The notes beneath the pieces are model-generated. The model saw only the letters and a program-made list of their open reading frames with translations. It did not search any database and had not been told where the DNA came from. Positions 33,378 through 45,442 of a stretch of 64,000 nt of DNA are shown here, piece after piece. The stretch spans positions 496,001 to 560,000 of the forward strand of contig OY756145.1 of the NCBI GenBank assembly GCA_963576785.1. The letters run 5' to 3'. The DNA comes from Chlorophyllum brunneum (Eukaryota > Basidiomycota > Agaricomycetes > Agaricales > Agaricaceae). Numbering within the stretch: the stretch's first letter is position 1; every line of letters starts with the position of its first letter. The position numbers and the translations under genes were made by a program.

Positions 33378-34029
33378 TCAATTATAAGCAGCAACCGCAG
33401 TGGAGAAAGCTTTATCAACATCGAGCTTGATACTTTTAGCTTGACCTGACATCTCAGGCTATGAAAGGGCCTGCAATCAGCGATCGTCACTTGGATTTCG
33501 GCATAGACACATGAACGCACAGGAGTGGATGCAATTAAAGCATCCGCGAGAGCGTTGTAACTATTTTTTAGATTGGTTAAATCTTGCTTGATGAGATCTG
33601 GAACCCCAAGAGCCTGAGCGACAGGTTTCCTGTTTACAATCATCTTGAGGCCATTCTCGATAATGGGTTTTGCAACGTTGACGGCTTTGAGGACACTGGT
33701 TGCGTCTGCGATAGAAACAGGGGTAGGAACCGCCTTTTTTTATTATAACCAGCCCGTTCGTCAACGTGAATGGACTATGAACAATGGATTTACCTTGACG
33801 TGGGCCGTGGCTTTGTCAATGTCGGCTTGGGTTTTGGTAGTATCGCTATGGATTTCCTGTGTAACAGTTGAGATACGGTCTTGTAGATGAATAGGATAGA
33901 CGGCTATCTCACCAAGGCATTAGTCAAAGATCCACCAGTCTCAGGGAATGCACGAATGGTCTTGTCAAGAGCCGTAGCTTGGTTTGTAAGAGAAGTGAGG
34001 TCGTTCAGAACATCTTGGACGGTAGCCAT
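33378..34029 (-). CDS. HsbA-domain protein without signal peptide
   Basis: Four exons, 33913-34029, 33794-33856, 33521-33733 and 33378-33458, give 157 residues. Family features are LDKTIRAFPETGGSLTNAL near the N-terminus, a helical middle, PVSIADATSVLKAV, IVNRKPVAQALGV, LIKQDLTNLKNSYNALADAL and the ending DVDKAFSTAVAAYN. These match the hydrophobic surface-binding protein A fold (an all-helical domain first known from secreted Aspergillus proteins that coat hydrophobic surfaces). Here translation begins directly at the domain (MATVQDVLNDL) and an in-frame stop lies two codons upstream, so no secretion signal is encoded in this exon. It may be cytosolic, or an upstream signal exon was missed. 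Confidence 0.75.
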
Positions 34030-35140
34030 GGTGCTTCAATGGCTCTTCAGGGCGATTAGATCCCGCCTTTATGCCCTATTCAGCGTCAACTGGAAGCGAA
34101 CAACAACCCTCTGCTCCAGGCAAAACGACTAAGCATTCTGTTTATGAACATTCCCCAGTCAGAGGTGGTGAACATGGAAGATTTGGGGATCAAGGAAGTC
34201 GCTTGATTTCAGCCGTATCGGTGCGTACTCACGAAATCATACGGCCACATGATGGACTTGGACCGACTTACGATAATCATATGCCAAATGTCTACCAATC
34301 ATTAGCCTGGTTATTAATGACTGAGCCTTCTAGGACAGTGAGAGATAGGAACGCCACTAAAGAGCCCCGAAATGACGGCTGCCTGTGCCCGAGCCGATTC
34401 AGAAGGATCCACCAAAGAACAGCTCATGGATAGATAATACATGGTCCTGTTAGATGGTCGCCAGTAGCATATACGGACAAATTTCCACGCCTAGGAATAC
34501 AGTTCCCAGGTCAACCACTTACCCGCATATTATTTCGGATTCAGGTATTTCGCGAGGGAACGCCTGGTGCTGAGGTGACGAATTATTTGACGGTGGGCAA
34601 GTTTGCTCAATGGGGGTTCATGTTTTTCATGTTTTTCACATGTTTTCAGTAGAACCAGCGCCAGGTTCTGCCTCGGCTCCAAACCAAGGGGTGTATCTTT
34701 CAATTCTTCTCAAATTATCCTTTCCCAGGGTGCCCGATTCCTAGCGAGACCTCAACGGGCATCTGTCTGGGAAAGATTGGGGACAAGGATGAGTGCGTCT
34801 TTGGCATGTTTTTCGCCAAGGGCTTTCAACCGTTGGCACTTCTGTTCTTTCTGAGTGGTAGGGCTACTGGTCTGTTTGTACGTGTCCGAGGGATCCAGAG
34901 AAGTCTGCTGCGAGACGTCTTGTGGGGTTTTCCTGGGAGTATAAAGTAGCATCCCTCCATACACTGTGCTGGGCGGTGAACCAATAACACCACGTCCTGA
35001 AGGAAGAGGTTAAGTGATGGTGGGAGTGATGCGCCTCCCACTCGAGAGCAGAAGCTGCACACTTTACTGTCCAAACTATCGAGTCTAGAACATCAGATTA
35101 TTAGCATAGAAAATGGTCACAAAAGGAGTTCAAGTAAATA
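34030..35140. other. 1.1-kb intergenic stretch
   Basis: Upstream region of the HsbA gene and 3' flank of the FB8 pseudogene. The last ~60 bp (TAGCATAGAAAATGGTCACA and following) resemble the 3' flank of FB10 near 38665-38700. No gene is supported. Confidence 0.35.
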
Positions 35141-37690
35141 TCATGGTCTGGAAATAACCAACGATGTCGGGGAGCGCGGACTCCCATCGATTATCAACGT
35201 CAATCCATGTTGCAACCTCCTCAACCTCATCTCCACAAAATCTGGCCAATCAAGCTCATCCTTATATGTCTCAATTTTGAGACACAAATTGACACTCCTC
35301 TCGACCCACCTTTCACACATCTCAACCATCTTTTTTTTTTTTTTTTTTTTTTTAAATCATCAATTTATATAGCAGTGCTCAATCGCAGTCCGCATGTACA
35401 TACATACAAATGCATACTCGTACAAATTGTTCAGAGAAGGGAAAGTAAACTAACCCTGCAAGACTTGACACCATCTAGCGCATACACTAGAGAGGTGATT
35501 GGTACCAATATTGTTCTGAGAGAAAGAGTGAGAGAGAGAGAAACAGATAGAAGGGGAACTATCTACTCGCAATCACAAGGGAGAACAGCAAATGGTACTA
35601 GCGTGTGGGAGGGTTCTTGGCCCCGCACCACGGGAATGATGGAGAAAGAAAAGAAGACTATATAAATAGTACACTAGCGAAGGAGGGGGAGATAGAGAAA
35701 TGAGGTGAAATCCATAACCGTGGGAGCAAAAGAAAAAGGGAGAGAGAGAAAGGAATCAGACCGGAGCCGACCTGAACCTCTGATGGACTTGATGACGACG
35801 TGGCGGGGGAATTGACCCGGTGCGGATACGAGGGCATTCACCTTTGGGGGGGAAGGCGAACACGGAGGGGTTGTGGTGCAAGAAGTTGGTGAACTCCTTG
35901 ATTGTGCCAATGCCGAAGTGATGGTCAAAGCTCTGGCACCGATATAAGACGTGCAACCTGGTTTGAACCATCTGGTTGTCGCAGTGGTGGCAGGCCAGAT
36001 CCTCGTTGGGGAAGAACCATAGATGGTACTCCCCAATCGGGGCATGGCAAAGTATGGCGCGACAAGCTCGTGCAAAGAGCTGTGGCTGGTATCCGCATTC
36101 TCGTATCCAGGGACCAGACTTGATGTGCGACAGTAGAGCAGAGGCTCCATTTGCTCGCACCGGAAGGTGGAGGAAGGAGCTACCGCAGTAGGACTTGAAG
36201 CCAAACATGGCTTGCCATGTGTGGATGGTGCGTTCGGCGGACTTCTTTCGGAGGTAGTCGATCGAGTTGGGGACTTGGTGGTTATGACCTCGGTTCGGCC
36301 AGGCGACTGTCTGGATCCAGTCGTGAGTGGCTTTTTGCAACCCATATTTGCATTTGGACGGAGTGTGGTAGAAAGAAAGGCGGCACTGGTCGGATTCATT
36401 GAACCAGGCCAGGAGTGCCTTCAAAGTGAGGATAGACTGATGTGATGACCATCTGGACCATCTGGATGTCGCAGAAACCCATTTAACGTCAATGTCTTCA
36501 ACCTCGGAAACAGCTGAAATTTCCATCTGCAGTTTGTCCAAGTCGATGCATTGCAGTGAGAATGGACCCTTCTCCACAGAAATATAATGTGAGATTCGTC
36601 AAAGACCGGAGCCTTGTGCTAAGAAGATAGTCAAAGCCAAAAGAGTGAGCAAAGCATAGTGGGAAACTCGGAAAGGAATTCCTCAAAGGCCTCGGGCACA
36701 CCATATATGTTGGTAAATAAAAGCTTGATGAGGGCAGGTAGACAAATGGATCACACCAGGAAACTGTCCCACTGGGTAGCAGCTAACCCCACCCAACTAT
36801 ATATGTGTAGGTCGACTGGAAGGTTGGGAATAGGGAGCATGGGGTCTTAAATTACTTTATAATATGCTGCACGAAACATGACCAGCTTTGGACATTGAAG
36901 CAGGAGTCGAATCGAAGTGATTGGATGAACCTCACTTAGATTTAGGACCGTGATGCTTGACACAGAAGGAAGGCAGACTTGGATAGAAACCGAAACTAAT
37001 GTAAGAGAACGGAGGGATGGGATATTGGCGAGGCACAGTTTGGGTTGACTTTCATGGATGTCGACTATTTTAAACCCCGAAAGCTGTGAGAGCTGTGGCA
37101 CAACCTCTAGCCATCTCCCTGGGGATGAAAAAAGGCTAAGCCCCACCACCCTCGAAAGACACTCTTTCAGCCCGTCGTCAACGGGAGAATCACAGATTAC
37201 AGGAGTCCCTGGCAGGTCCTTCCACAATGTGAAATTTAATTCAAATCGTATTGGGACCCTGGAGGATCGCTTGAGAGCCAGAGAAAAGAGGGAGATGTCA
37301 TTCTTCATGACCGTATTGTCAGAGGAATTGAAGTGGAGCGTGCTCCATAGCTGCAGGATAGAGTGCGCGAGCTCATGCCATTGCGATGAAACGTTGCTGA
37401 GGTGCAAAGCAAGGTATGGATCAAACCACTATCTCGGTTAGGGCGTGTAAATCCACTGAGGTACAATCTCTCGCTTGACTCCCATCTCCCTTGTCATCTT
37501 TGTCCTCTTTTTCTTCACCCTCCTTATCCTCATCATCATCGTCAATGTCAATGTTTGATGTCCCACATTAAAATACACAAGCTTTTTGAAAGATAAGAGA
37601 GAGTATCTCTGGTGGTAAGACTCTCATAGTGGAATGAATGTTATTCAACCTTCTAAGCAGCACTACTCATTGTGGTTATGGCACAGAGAA
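35141..37690 (-). pseudogene. FB8: F-box family pseudogene interrupted by a LINE
   Basis: The C-terminal piece (35141-35330, MVEMCERWVERSVNLCL) is separated from the rest by LINE-A. On the other side, 36454-36704 and 36847-37407 cover the LRR-like region and the SNVSSQWHELAHSI block in different frames. A decayed N-terminus with a nonsense codon and VLPPEILSLIFQKAC lies at about 37570-37690. A single-base loss (TTCCCGAGG to TTTCCGAGG type) shifts frame near 36505. The CPYC head and most of the coiled coil are deleted, while the family leader is still visible around 37678-37700. Not functional. Confidence 0.85.
35331..36447 (-). mobile_element. LINE-A: 5'-truncated LINE copy in FB8
   Basis: A T23 run at 35331-35353 is the poly(A) tail of a minus-strand copy. 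The open frame ending at 35756 encodes the end of ORF2 (LTLKALLAWFNESDQ, then HTWQAMFGFKSY, then CHHCDNQMVQTRLHVLYRC) and the end RFRSAPV. Homology to LINE-C starts at about 36439, equivalent to position ~54343 of LINE-C, so only the RNase H C-terminal part, zinc motif and 3' UTR are present. A short possible target duplication (ACCATC at 35325-35330 and 36448-36453) flanks it. The frame has no stop codons, so this copy is fairly young. Confidence 0.85.
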
Positions 37691-37835
37691 AAAGCATAAC
37701 TTGGTCTGACGTTGGTGAGGAGGCTTTTGAGAGTTGGTTCAATATAAGGGCAGCACAAGGCCATACCTGCCAGATTTGGCCAGGTTTACATACTAATTAT
37801 ATCCGCCGTCGCGGCAGCAACAAACGAATAACTGA

Positions 37836-37850
37836 CCAAACGTACTTTGC
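37836..37850 (-). promoter_or_regulatory. shared upstream motif of the F-box family (FB8)
   Basis: The minus strand reads GCAAAGTACGTTTGG. It lies about 150 bp before the eroded start of FB8 and matches the motif before FB4 and FB7, so the flank has been retained although the gene is dead. Confidence 0.35.
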
Positions 37851-37969
37851 ACAGTAGATAAAATCACTGGAGAAAGCAGCAGGCCACCAGAAACACCACT
37901 GTTTTTGGACATCTAGCGTGTTGGTATAATGGATACTATAACTACAAAAGAGTTCAAGTTGATATTGTA

Positions 37970-38330
37970 TTCTAGAAGAATTCAACGCTTTGGTAAGCAG
38001 TCTCCCATTCCTTATTAACATCAATCCCAGCTGTGCTCATTCATCTCTGCAATCCATTGCCGGCCCTCAGACCACCCCTATTTACCTGCCAATAGTCTCA
38101 AGCCAAAAAAGATAGCCATCTCGATCTGCTCTTCGCAGACCCCAGCCAGCTATTGGGGGGAACCATCTCAGGCTATTAGCGAGACATAGTCCTGGGTTCC
38201 CACTTTGAGTATCAGTGACACTCTGGGACTTGATGAGAACCATCAACTTCCAAAGCTGCAAGGGTCATGGTCTAACCTCTAGTCATTTCTTTGAAGGATC
38301 AACAAGGTTGAGCTCTACTACATTGGTAAT
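37970..38330 (-). pseudogene. FB9: two F-box family fragments joined by a deletion
   Basis: Positions about 37980-38155 resemble the C-terminal ~60 codons of the family (TCTAGAAGAATTCAACG matches the end of FB10). Positions 38165-38325 resemble the middle region (the plus strand reads GGCTATTAGCGAGACATA, as in the intact copies). The ~1 kb normally between them is missing. No useful frame remains. Confidence 0.65.
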
Positions 38331-38699
38331 TCGCTGATCCACCTTTGCCAAGCTGGCTCCCCACAGATATGTCAACGCCTGGGATAACTAAAAAAATAGA
38401 GGTAATGTGGTTGCTATGGACACCCATTGAGCAGTTAGGTGAAACCAGTCGGACGACCAACGTCCATAAAGATTCAAACAGAGATATTGGAAGGGTTAGG
38501 GTACTTGTACATGTCCAAGGCACCTGCATCTACCATTCGAGAGTAGGAGCTGGCTGCTTTGTTGTCTGTCGGTAGGCCGAGCTGTTCCAATGCAACCTTA
38601 CATATATCAAAAATGTCAGTTGGTTCCCTGCCTCTACCAGACTTTTGCCTGCAGAAAACCAGATTGTTTACATAGAACATGGTTACAAAAGAGTAAATA
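38331..38699. other. spacer with a short unassigned open frame
   Basis: A minus-strand frame at 38474-38680 (containing ICKVALEQLGLPTDNKAASS) looks protein-like but matches nothing I know. It may be a remnant of another gene's exon. The right end (38620-38699) is the F-box family 3' flank, matching 6650-6740. Confidence 0.3.
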
Positions 38700-39904
38700 T
38701 CATGTTCTGGAAGAATTCGATGATTTTGTCAAGTACGAACTCCCATTGACTCTCAACGTCAGCCCCGGTTGCAACCTCCTCAATATCTTCCCCACAAAAC
38801 GTAGGCAATGAAACAGGTAGCTATCCAGCTGAATCTTAACAAAAAGAGAGATATTGTACTCAACTCGTCTTTCACATGTCTCAGCCAATTTATCAAAGAA
38901 ATCATGAGGTGGCTCATCCTGCATGATTTTCTTCAACTCTGGGAACAACAGGAATTCCCTATAGCTCATTTTTCCAAGTTGGTGCAATGTATCACCAATG
39001 AACTCTTCTCCACAGCACTCGGGCATGGGATTTGTCACAGCCTGGAGCTTCCTGTCGAGAAGATAGTTGAATATACAGTGGTTGTCTTGATCGCAAAAAA
39101 GGCCAAGAGAGAGTGAGCAAAGAGTAGGAGGTAACTCGGCAAAGAACTTCTTGAAAATGCCTGGATTGGACCATGACTCACGGCATGAGCAGGAACACTT
39201 GATGAGTGCAGGCAGACAAATAGACTGCGTCAGGTAATTGATCCAAGCACCCGAGAAACCCGACCAATAGAATATACGTAGGTCCTCAAACATGATCGGA
39301 ACATTGTGAGCTGGAATGATCCCCAACCCATATGTTTGTGCATGGAAAACGACCAACTTTGGGCACTGAAGCAAGAGTTGAATGCACGTTTCCAGGTGAA
39401 TATCACGTAAGTTTAGATTCATGATGTTGGACACCGAAGGAAGGCGGATTTGTGTGAAGATAGACCTCAGTGTGAGAGAGCGGAGGGATAGGCTATTTGT
39501 AAGACATAATTCTGGGCCCTTGATTACATCGGAGTGGGCTCTAATTGACAAGTTCAAAAGCTGCGAGAGCTGTGGTCCAACCTCTAGCCATTTTGTTGAG
39601 AAATCAACGAGGTTGAGCTCTACAACTCGTGAAAGATTCTCGTTCAGCTGTTTATCGACAGAGGGGTGGAAGAGTACCGAATCCATTACAGGGTCATCTG
39701 ACGTGAAATCAAGACTAAATCGTACTAGAAGCTGGCCGGATTGCTCGAGAGCCAGAGAGATGAGGGAGGTGTCACTCTTCACAGTTGCATCGAACCAGAG
39801 ATCGAACCAGAGAGCGGTCCAAAGCTGCGGAGTAGAATGCATGACCTCACGCCATTGTAATGAAATACTACTGAGGTGTAGAGCAATGTAACATGGGGTT
39901 ACAC
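38700..39904 (-). pseudogene. FB10: 3' two thirds of an F-box family gene, cut by gypsy-2
   Basis: The frame is open from 39932 to 38700 (410 codons), but family homology begins only at about 39900 with ALHLSSISLQWREVMHSTPQLW. The codons before that belong to the LTR of gypsy-2. The LRR-like body and C-terminus are complete and free of stops. The CPYC head, coiled coil and F-box first half are absent because the transposon is inserted here. They should lie beyond the right end of gypsy-2, outside the window. The otherwise clean frame says the gene was intact until the insertion. Confidence 0.8.
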
Positions 39905-40042
39905 TGTAAGAGGTTAATTGGAGAAACTTCACTTAATAGTCGTTCGAGATAATCTAGAACTGCTATACTCTCAATTGGTAAGAGAGGCGAAGATAGCCCC
40001 GTTCTAACTATATATGAGCTTTATATACGAAATCATAGTCCA
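39905..40042 (-). repeat. gypsy-2 3' LTR, distal part
   Basis: Begins on the plus strand with TGTAAGAGG and ends at the GTCCA target duplication (40038-40042) of gypsy-1. Together with 57610-57744 it would rebuild an LTR of about 268 bp with TG...CA ends (TGTTAAAC on the coding side). Confidence 0.65.
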
Positions 40043-40239
40043 TGAAAGCCTGTAGGCTCACTATAAGATGACTTACGATCACACAACGGAGAGGTCTCGG
40101 AGATCTATTAGACGAGGGATACGTGTATAATGTGAGAGTAGTAAGGTAATGAGAAAAAAAGAGAGAGATCCGTGTCTACGACTATGTACCTATATATACC
40201 AGTGTGTGTCATCACATGTTGTAAGCGATCGGGCTTACA
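40043..40239 (-). repeat. gypsy-1 3' LTR
   Basis: 197 bp, TG...CA ends on the coding strand (TGTAAGCC ... CTTTCA). It contains nine CpG dinucleotides. Hand comparison with the 5' LTR gives 29 differences, all transitions. Confidence 0.92.
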
Positions 40240-40251
40240 CTCCTCCCCCCT
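40240..40251 (-). promoter_or_regulatory. polypurine tract of gypsy-1
   Basis: On the coding (minus) strand AGGGGGGAGGAG lies directly before the 3' LTR, the expected site for plus-strand DNA priming. Confidence 0.8.
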
Positions 40252-40312
40252 GAATTTCGTTCTTCTTCCCGAATCCAGCAAGTTAGTAGGGGTGGCAAGA
40301 GCATCAGCATAC

Positions 40313-43300
40313 CAGTGTTGGGCAGTTATTAACTGATTCGAGCTGGTTACAGTTAATGACTAGTTAAATGACCAAAGTTATTAACTCTGGTTATTAACCA
40401 GTAACCAGAGCGTGAACATGCGAACATTTCTGATCTGGTGGGTTATCATATTGGGATACAGGCCCGGGACATCAATGAGGCAGAGACCATGTCGGATCTC
40501 CTCAAATTTAGACATACTTTGCCATCCTTAGATGTAATAATAGTTCCCTTATCATTCTCGGAGGGCCAATAGACCAATAATCAAGCAGATATACTGCGAT
40601 AATGCTTGGAGTGTAACCCATGGTTCAATCAGCCACGGATTCAGTACAAGATTCAGTGAGCCTGGCCTCAGGAGTCTCGACCTGCTGATAGAAATTGTAT
40701 AAAGAGGGCCCCTTTAATCGATGAACTTCCAAAGCTCCAAATCACTCGAAATGGACTTTTCTATGGATATCTCTGTTCCTTCTCTCTCTTGACCTGATGT
40801 AAACTGGTGGAAGGATAAATACCATGTTCACCCAGCTCATTATCTAGCCAAGAAAGCTCATACCAATGCATATGCTGGTGACAAAGTTAAAGTGTACTGC
40901 AAATGATGTTTTGATGATCACATTAACATTATTTGTAATGCTGATGAACAGCAAATAGCAGCAGGAGAAAGGAGACAGGTCCGTGATCTTGAGGAAGTAA
41001 AATCTTGGCATACGTTTCTCTTGTCAAATTTGCTGTAGTATATTCCTGACTTTCTTGTACTGGATAGTCTGGGAACAGAAGTGGCAAGGCAAGAATGCCA
41101 TTTTTGGCTGGATCCATGGTCATGTTAAGACCGTACATCACCATCTCACTGGGTGTACCCTCCAGAGCCCAGACATTCATGCTATAGCTGCTTTGTACAA
41201 GATCGGAAAAGCTGGTATTACTCTGCCAGTGGTTGCACCAACCTCTACACCCTCCAACTTGAATTATATCTCATTAAACAACATCTCTGGCAACTCTCCC
41301 AACTCTCCATCCAGCTCTCTACATGTCACTGCTGCTACCATACCCTGGGACAGTGTCAGTGGATGGACTGCAGGCAACTATCAATTAAGCTCTGCTCCCA
41401 GTTCGCAGATCAGCAGTGTCACACCTTCTGATTCAGTCTCAAACATTGGATCTTGTCCAGTTTCACGGAGTGTATCTCAGGCCAATTTGCCTCGACAACC
41501 AGTCCAACAACTTATTGATGCTCAGCTTAGCTCATGGACTTCTGAGAAGCAGCGACACTTCGAAAATTACCTTGCTTGACTGACTGCATCTGCTGGATTA
41601 CCTCTCTCTTGGGTTGATAATCCAGAGTGGGTTTCTTTTGTAGATGATTTCATACCCGCAGCTATCTCACCTTCTCGAAATATCCTTGCATGTTGCCTCA
41701 TTCCTACCCTCCTTTCTGAGATCTGCCTCTTCAATCAATCAATTGTCCATGGACAGATAGTATCCCTTCAAGCTGATGGTTGGACAGGCCTCAATCATTG
41801 GCACCTTATTGCATTCATGATTGTCAAAGCCTACAAGATGAGTCTTATCTATTGATTGTGAAATGTTTACTAATATACTGGTATGGCAATCTGGACAGGT
41901 TTTTACAGTCAAGGTTTATGATACATCAAATAAACAAAAGACTGTGGAGAATATGCTTGAGATTGTAGAGCTGGTTTATCAGGAACTCATCACAGAATGG
42001 AAGGTTATTGTTGCCTCTCTTGTTACAGATGCATCTGGAGAAGTATTAAAGTCATGGTACCTCTTTTTTCGAAATCATCCTGAAATCATTGTACTTGATT
42101 GCTACTCTCATTAGGTGGGATGTCAATTAAATAACTTAAAAACTCAGTTTAATGGAATATTTTCAGATCAATCTTGTAGTTGGAGATTATTTTTCTCATG
42201 GATCTGGTGTACTTACCGAGGTAGGATAATATATTTACTTTGATCACAAACTATGAATGATATACCCATTTTGTTGGAGGTTGATCATGCCACAGATTTA
42301 ATTGCCTGGATTCAAAGTAAGACTCTTCTTCTAAGTCTTATCCAGGAGAAGTATGCAGGCAATCACAATGGGAGAACCAAATCTGTCCTTCGGGCTGTGC
42401 TTACATAGTGGACCTCTCTTTAACTCATCTTATGGAGCTGCAACAGACACTCATCAGTGTTATTACTGATGATCTAGCAAAGCCTTGGGCTCAGTGCAAG
42501 GTTATTCAAGGAAAAAAAGATGTCCAAGACTGTGCACTTCATATGACTACTATTATTCAAGATGCAATATTCTGGCACTCTATTCTGTGGTAAGATCTGA
42601 ACCTGAACTGTTCCCAACTTGTCTAATACTTGTTTGTAGTGTTGTTTGTCATCTCCATCCACTTGCCATTGCTGCTAACATCATCCAGTCTATGGGATGC
42701 CATCTAGACACTGTCTTGATGATGTTTGCACATCTGGTTATTCAGTACCACTCTGAACTCACGGAGGAGGAAGATCTTGGACCATGCAATGCAATCATCA
42801 ATAGCATCAAGAAGCACTGGGCCAAGGCCGATCAAGAAGTGTTTATTGGCACTGTTCTTATCAACCCTCTCTATAGACCTGAAGTCTTCTCCACTCAGTA
42901 GGGGTTTAATCTTTCAGTCATTACAAATCTCTTATGTTGACTCTGGACTCGCTTCTATGGGGCTCCTGTACCTACCAATCTTGGAATTCAGATCAGGCAC
43001 TTCTATGCTGAGGAGGACATGTTCTCAAATCTTAAGGAACAATGTAATATTGAGAAATGGAGTGCTACTGCTGAAGTAAGTCAAGTTCATACTCATAATA
43101 CATGAATTCTCTCTCATACATCATTTAGAAATGTATGGAAGATCCCATACTTGTTCTGCAGGCATTTCTTATCCCAAGACAGCCCAATCTGGAGTTAATC
43201 TTGCTTGCACGTCATCTTTTCGCTGTAGCTGCCAATTCAGTATCATGTGAATGCTTGTTTAGTGTCTTTGGCAATACTCTGACCAATCTCCATAATTGGC

Positions 43301-44073
43301 TAGGCACCAACACCATGTATGCACTAGCAGAACTCAAGATGTATGTGAAAGATGAACATTGCCAGAATCTCAATCTGAAAAGGTGAATACAAAGGCATTT
43401 TGGGGAGCGAAGACAAGCTTCAAGCCAAGGTTCAGTGCTACCAGATGCAGGTGAGCAATTATTAACTAGTATGACTACGTATACAGGTCAACTCATTAAT
43501 TAATTCTCACATAGGTGCTACTTCTATGAATACAAATGAAACAGCACCTTCTACTACTACTAGTACCTTTGCTCAGGTCAGAAACAGGACTACCCCCATC
43601 TATAACCCACCTGAGTCAGACTTTCATTGGATTGTCATGGCTAATGGGAAACTTGCACAGGAAGCCAACCTTGACCTAGAGCCCATTGGCCCAACTAGCA
43701 GTCAGCAGGCAGCTGCTATACCAATTTTGACACTCTTTGACATGAAGGCATCATTCTGGACCAAAAGGTTGAAGTCTTCAGGGACATGGAGCTACACAGA
43801 GGAACTTGCTGTATACGAGATGTTGGATATTGATACGAATGGTGATGAAGAGGGAGCAGAAGATGGCACAATTGAAGTTAATGGGTCTACTCAGGAAATC
43901 TTGCTCTGATTATCTGTATTATGTAACAAAATCATTACCTGATTTGGTAATAACTGTTCTTCCAAGTGAAATTCCCATAACCCACCAAAAGTTACTGGTT
44001 ATTTAACTGTAGTTATAACCAATAACTGGTTATTGTAACTAGGCATAACTAGTCATTAACTGGAACAACGCTG
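40313..44073 (+). mobile_element. hAT-family DNA transposon
   Basis: 3761 bp, flanked by an exact 8-bp target duplication CAGCATAC (40305-40312 and 44074-44081), the hAT hallmark. The ends are imperfect inverted repeats: CAGTGTTGGGCAGTT on the left and, reading inward from the right, CAGCGTTGTTCCAGTT. Both ends are followed by AACTGGTTA-like and TAATGACTAGTTA subterminal repeats. It is inserted in gypsy-1 between the polypurine tract and the chromodomain. Confidence 0.92.
40835..43909 (+). pseudogene. hAT transposase, degenerate
   Basis: Fragments in order: a BED-finger-like segment (KVKVYCK, stop, CFDDH; then VKTVHHHLTGC at about 41120), the open frame 41055-41579, a DUF659-like block (SLQADGWTGLNHWHLIAFMI at about 41760-41830), 41863-42114, 42485-42901, and the hAT C-terminal dimerisation region at 43135-43386 (LILLARHLFAVAANSVSCE, then CLFSVFGNTL). 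Stops and frame changes lie between them, some of which may be introns (for example near 43075-43130). Not a working transposase. Confidence 0.8.
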
Positions 44074-44084
44074 CAGCATACTGA

Positions 44085-45400
44085 GGTTTGGTGAGTAGGT
44101 ACACATTATAGATTTAAGTTGTTATTGTTGACATAGTCTTTGAGTACTTTAGTATGTTGCAACTCCGATGTTGTTTTCTATTCATTATGGGAATCTGGAA
44201 AATCACGCCACTTGACTAGGAAACGATGACCCCAACTTCAGGGCCTCGGGAACAAATTTTTGGTTCAGGTAGTGGTATTATTTTTGTGGGCCTCAGGGGT
44301 GTTGTTATTGAGGTGTCTGGTTGATTGTCTTGCATTCTATATGGTTTTATCAATGAGACATGGAATTTCCGACAGTGGTTAGTGTTTCCAGGGACATCCA
44401 ATGTGACTGTGCTATGGTTTTCGTCAATAGAGGTCACTCGAAATGGGCCCTCAAATTTTGGTTGTAGCTTTTTCACAGTGTGAGCCTACTCCAGCTTCAG
44501 ATTTTTCATGGAAAGGAGTACAAAATCCCCCACATTATAAGGGAAAGCATCAATACGGTGCTTGTTTGCATGATGCGCTTGCAATATTTTCAATTCAAGC
44601 AAGTTATCCACAGCATAGCTGACATCTCGTGACAATCATTCCATAAATTGCAAAGAGGATTTGACATAGTCAGTTGCCTCCTTGACCAATGGAGGAATAA
44701 GACAGGGTGAAGTGCCAAGTCATAGTTGGAACCCAGAATAGCCCGTTGAGCTATTAACCGAGTTCATAATATTAAAGCGAATTCCAGGTAAAGCTTTAAC
44801 CCAGCCCTGCTGCTTGGCATTCACAGCCATTCATAAACATTGATTGAGGGTCTTATTGGTGTGTTCAGAAGCACCGTCTGTCTCTGGATGGAAATCCGTT
44901 GACATTTTAAGTTGCACGCCTGTAAGCTCATGGATATGTTTCCAAAATTGTGATAAGAACAGAATATCTCTATCTGAAACTATTTCATCTGGTAAGCCAT
45001 TTTCACAAAACCAGTGGTCAAAGAAAAGGGAAGCGAGGTCTTGAGCCATGATATCATAATGACAAGGGACAAGTTGGATATTGGCCCCTAGCTGGTCGGT
45101 CATGGTGAGAATTTGCATATAGCTGTGCTCTTTGGGCAGAGGACCAACAAAATCAATTGCAATGGATTTGAACCGGTCAGTGGGGACAGATAAGGGGTGC
45201 AGTGGGCCTGTAGGCTTTACGGTCGAGACTTTATTCTGTTGGCATGCCGTGTATCCAGGAATGTAGGAGGACTCAAGGAATGTCCGCATTCCTAGCCAGT
45301 AAAAAGCATTGCATATAGTGGTATAAGTTTTATCAAACCCAAAATGCTCTAGGGTGTTGTGTGCAAGAGCTGCCAATGTCTGTGGAATGTTACTGGTATG
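44085..45400 (-). pseudogene. gypsy-1 integrase and chromodomain
   Basis: Read right to left: HFGFDKTY and GYTACQQNK (zinc-binding HHCC region, 45376 inward), the core with AIDFVGPLPKE, SDRDILFLSQFW and ETDGASE (the D,D,E residues are present), then LQPKFEGPFRVTSID (44476 inward) and a chromodomain remnant (FLVKWRDFPDSHNE, then a stop) at about 44216-44090. Chromodomains direct such elements to heterochromatin. Confidence 0.8.
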
Positions 45401-45442
45401 TGGGATTACTAGGCATCTATTAAAAAAAAGAAGTAAACCCCG

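Noticed and set aside
40051..40239. Placing the gypsy-1 LTR ends at TGTAGG (189-bp LTRs)
   Set aside because: Identity between the LTRs extends eight bases further (TGAAAGYC), and only the 197-bp boundaries give matching GTCCA target duplications.
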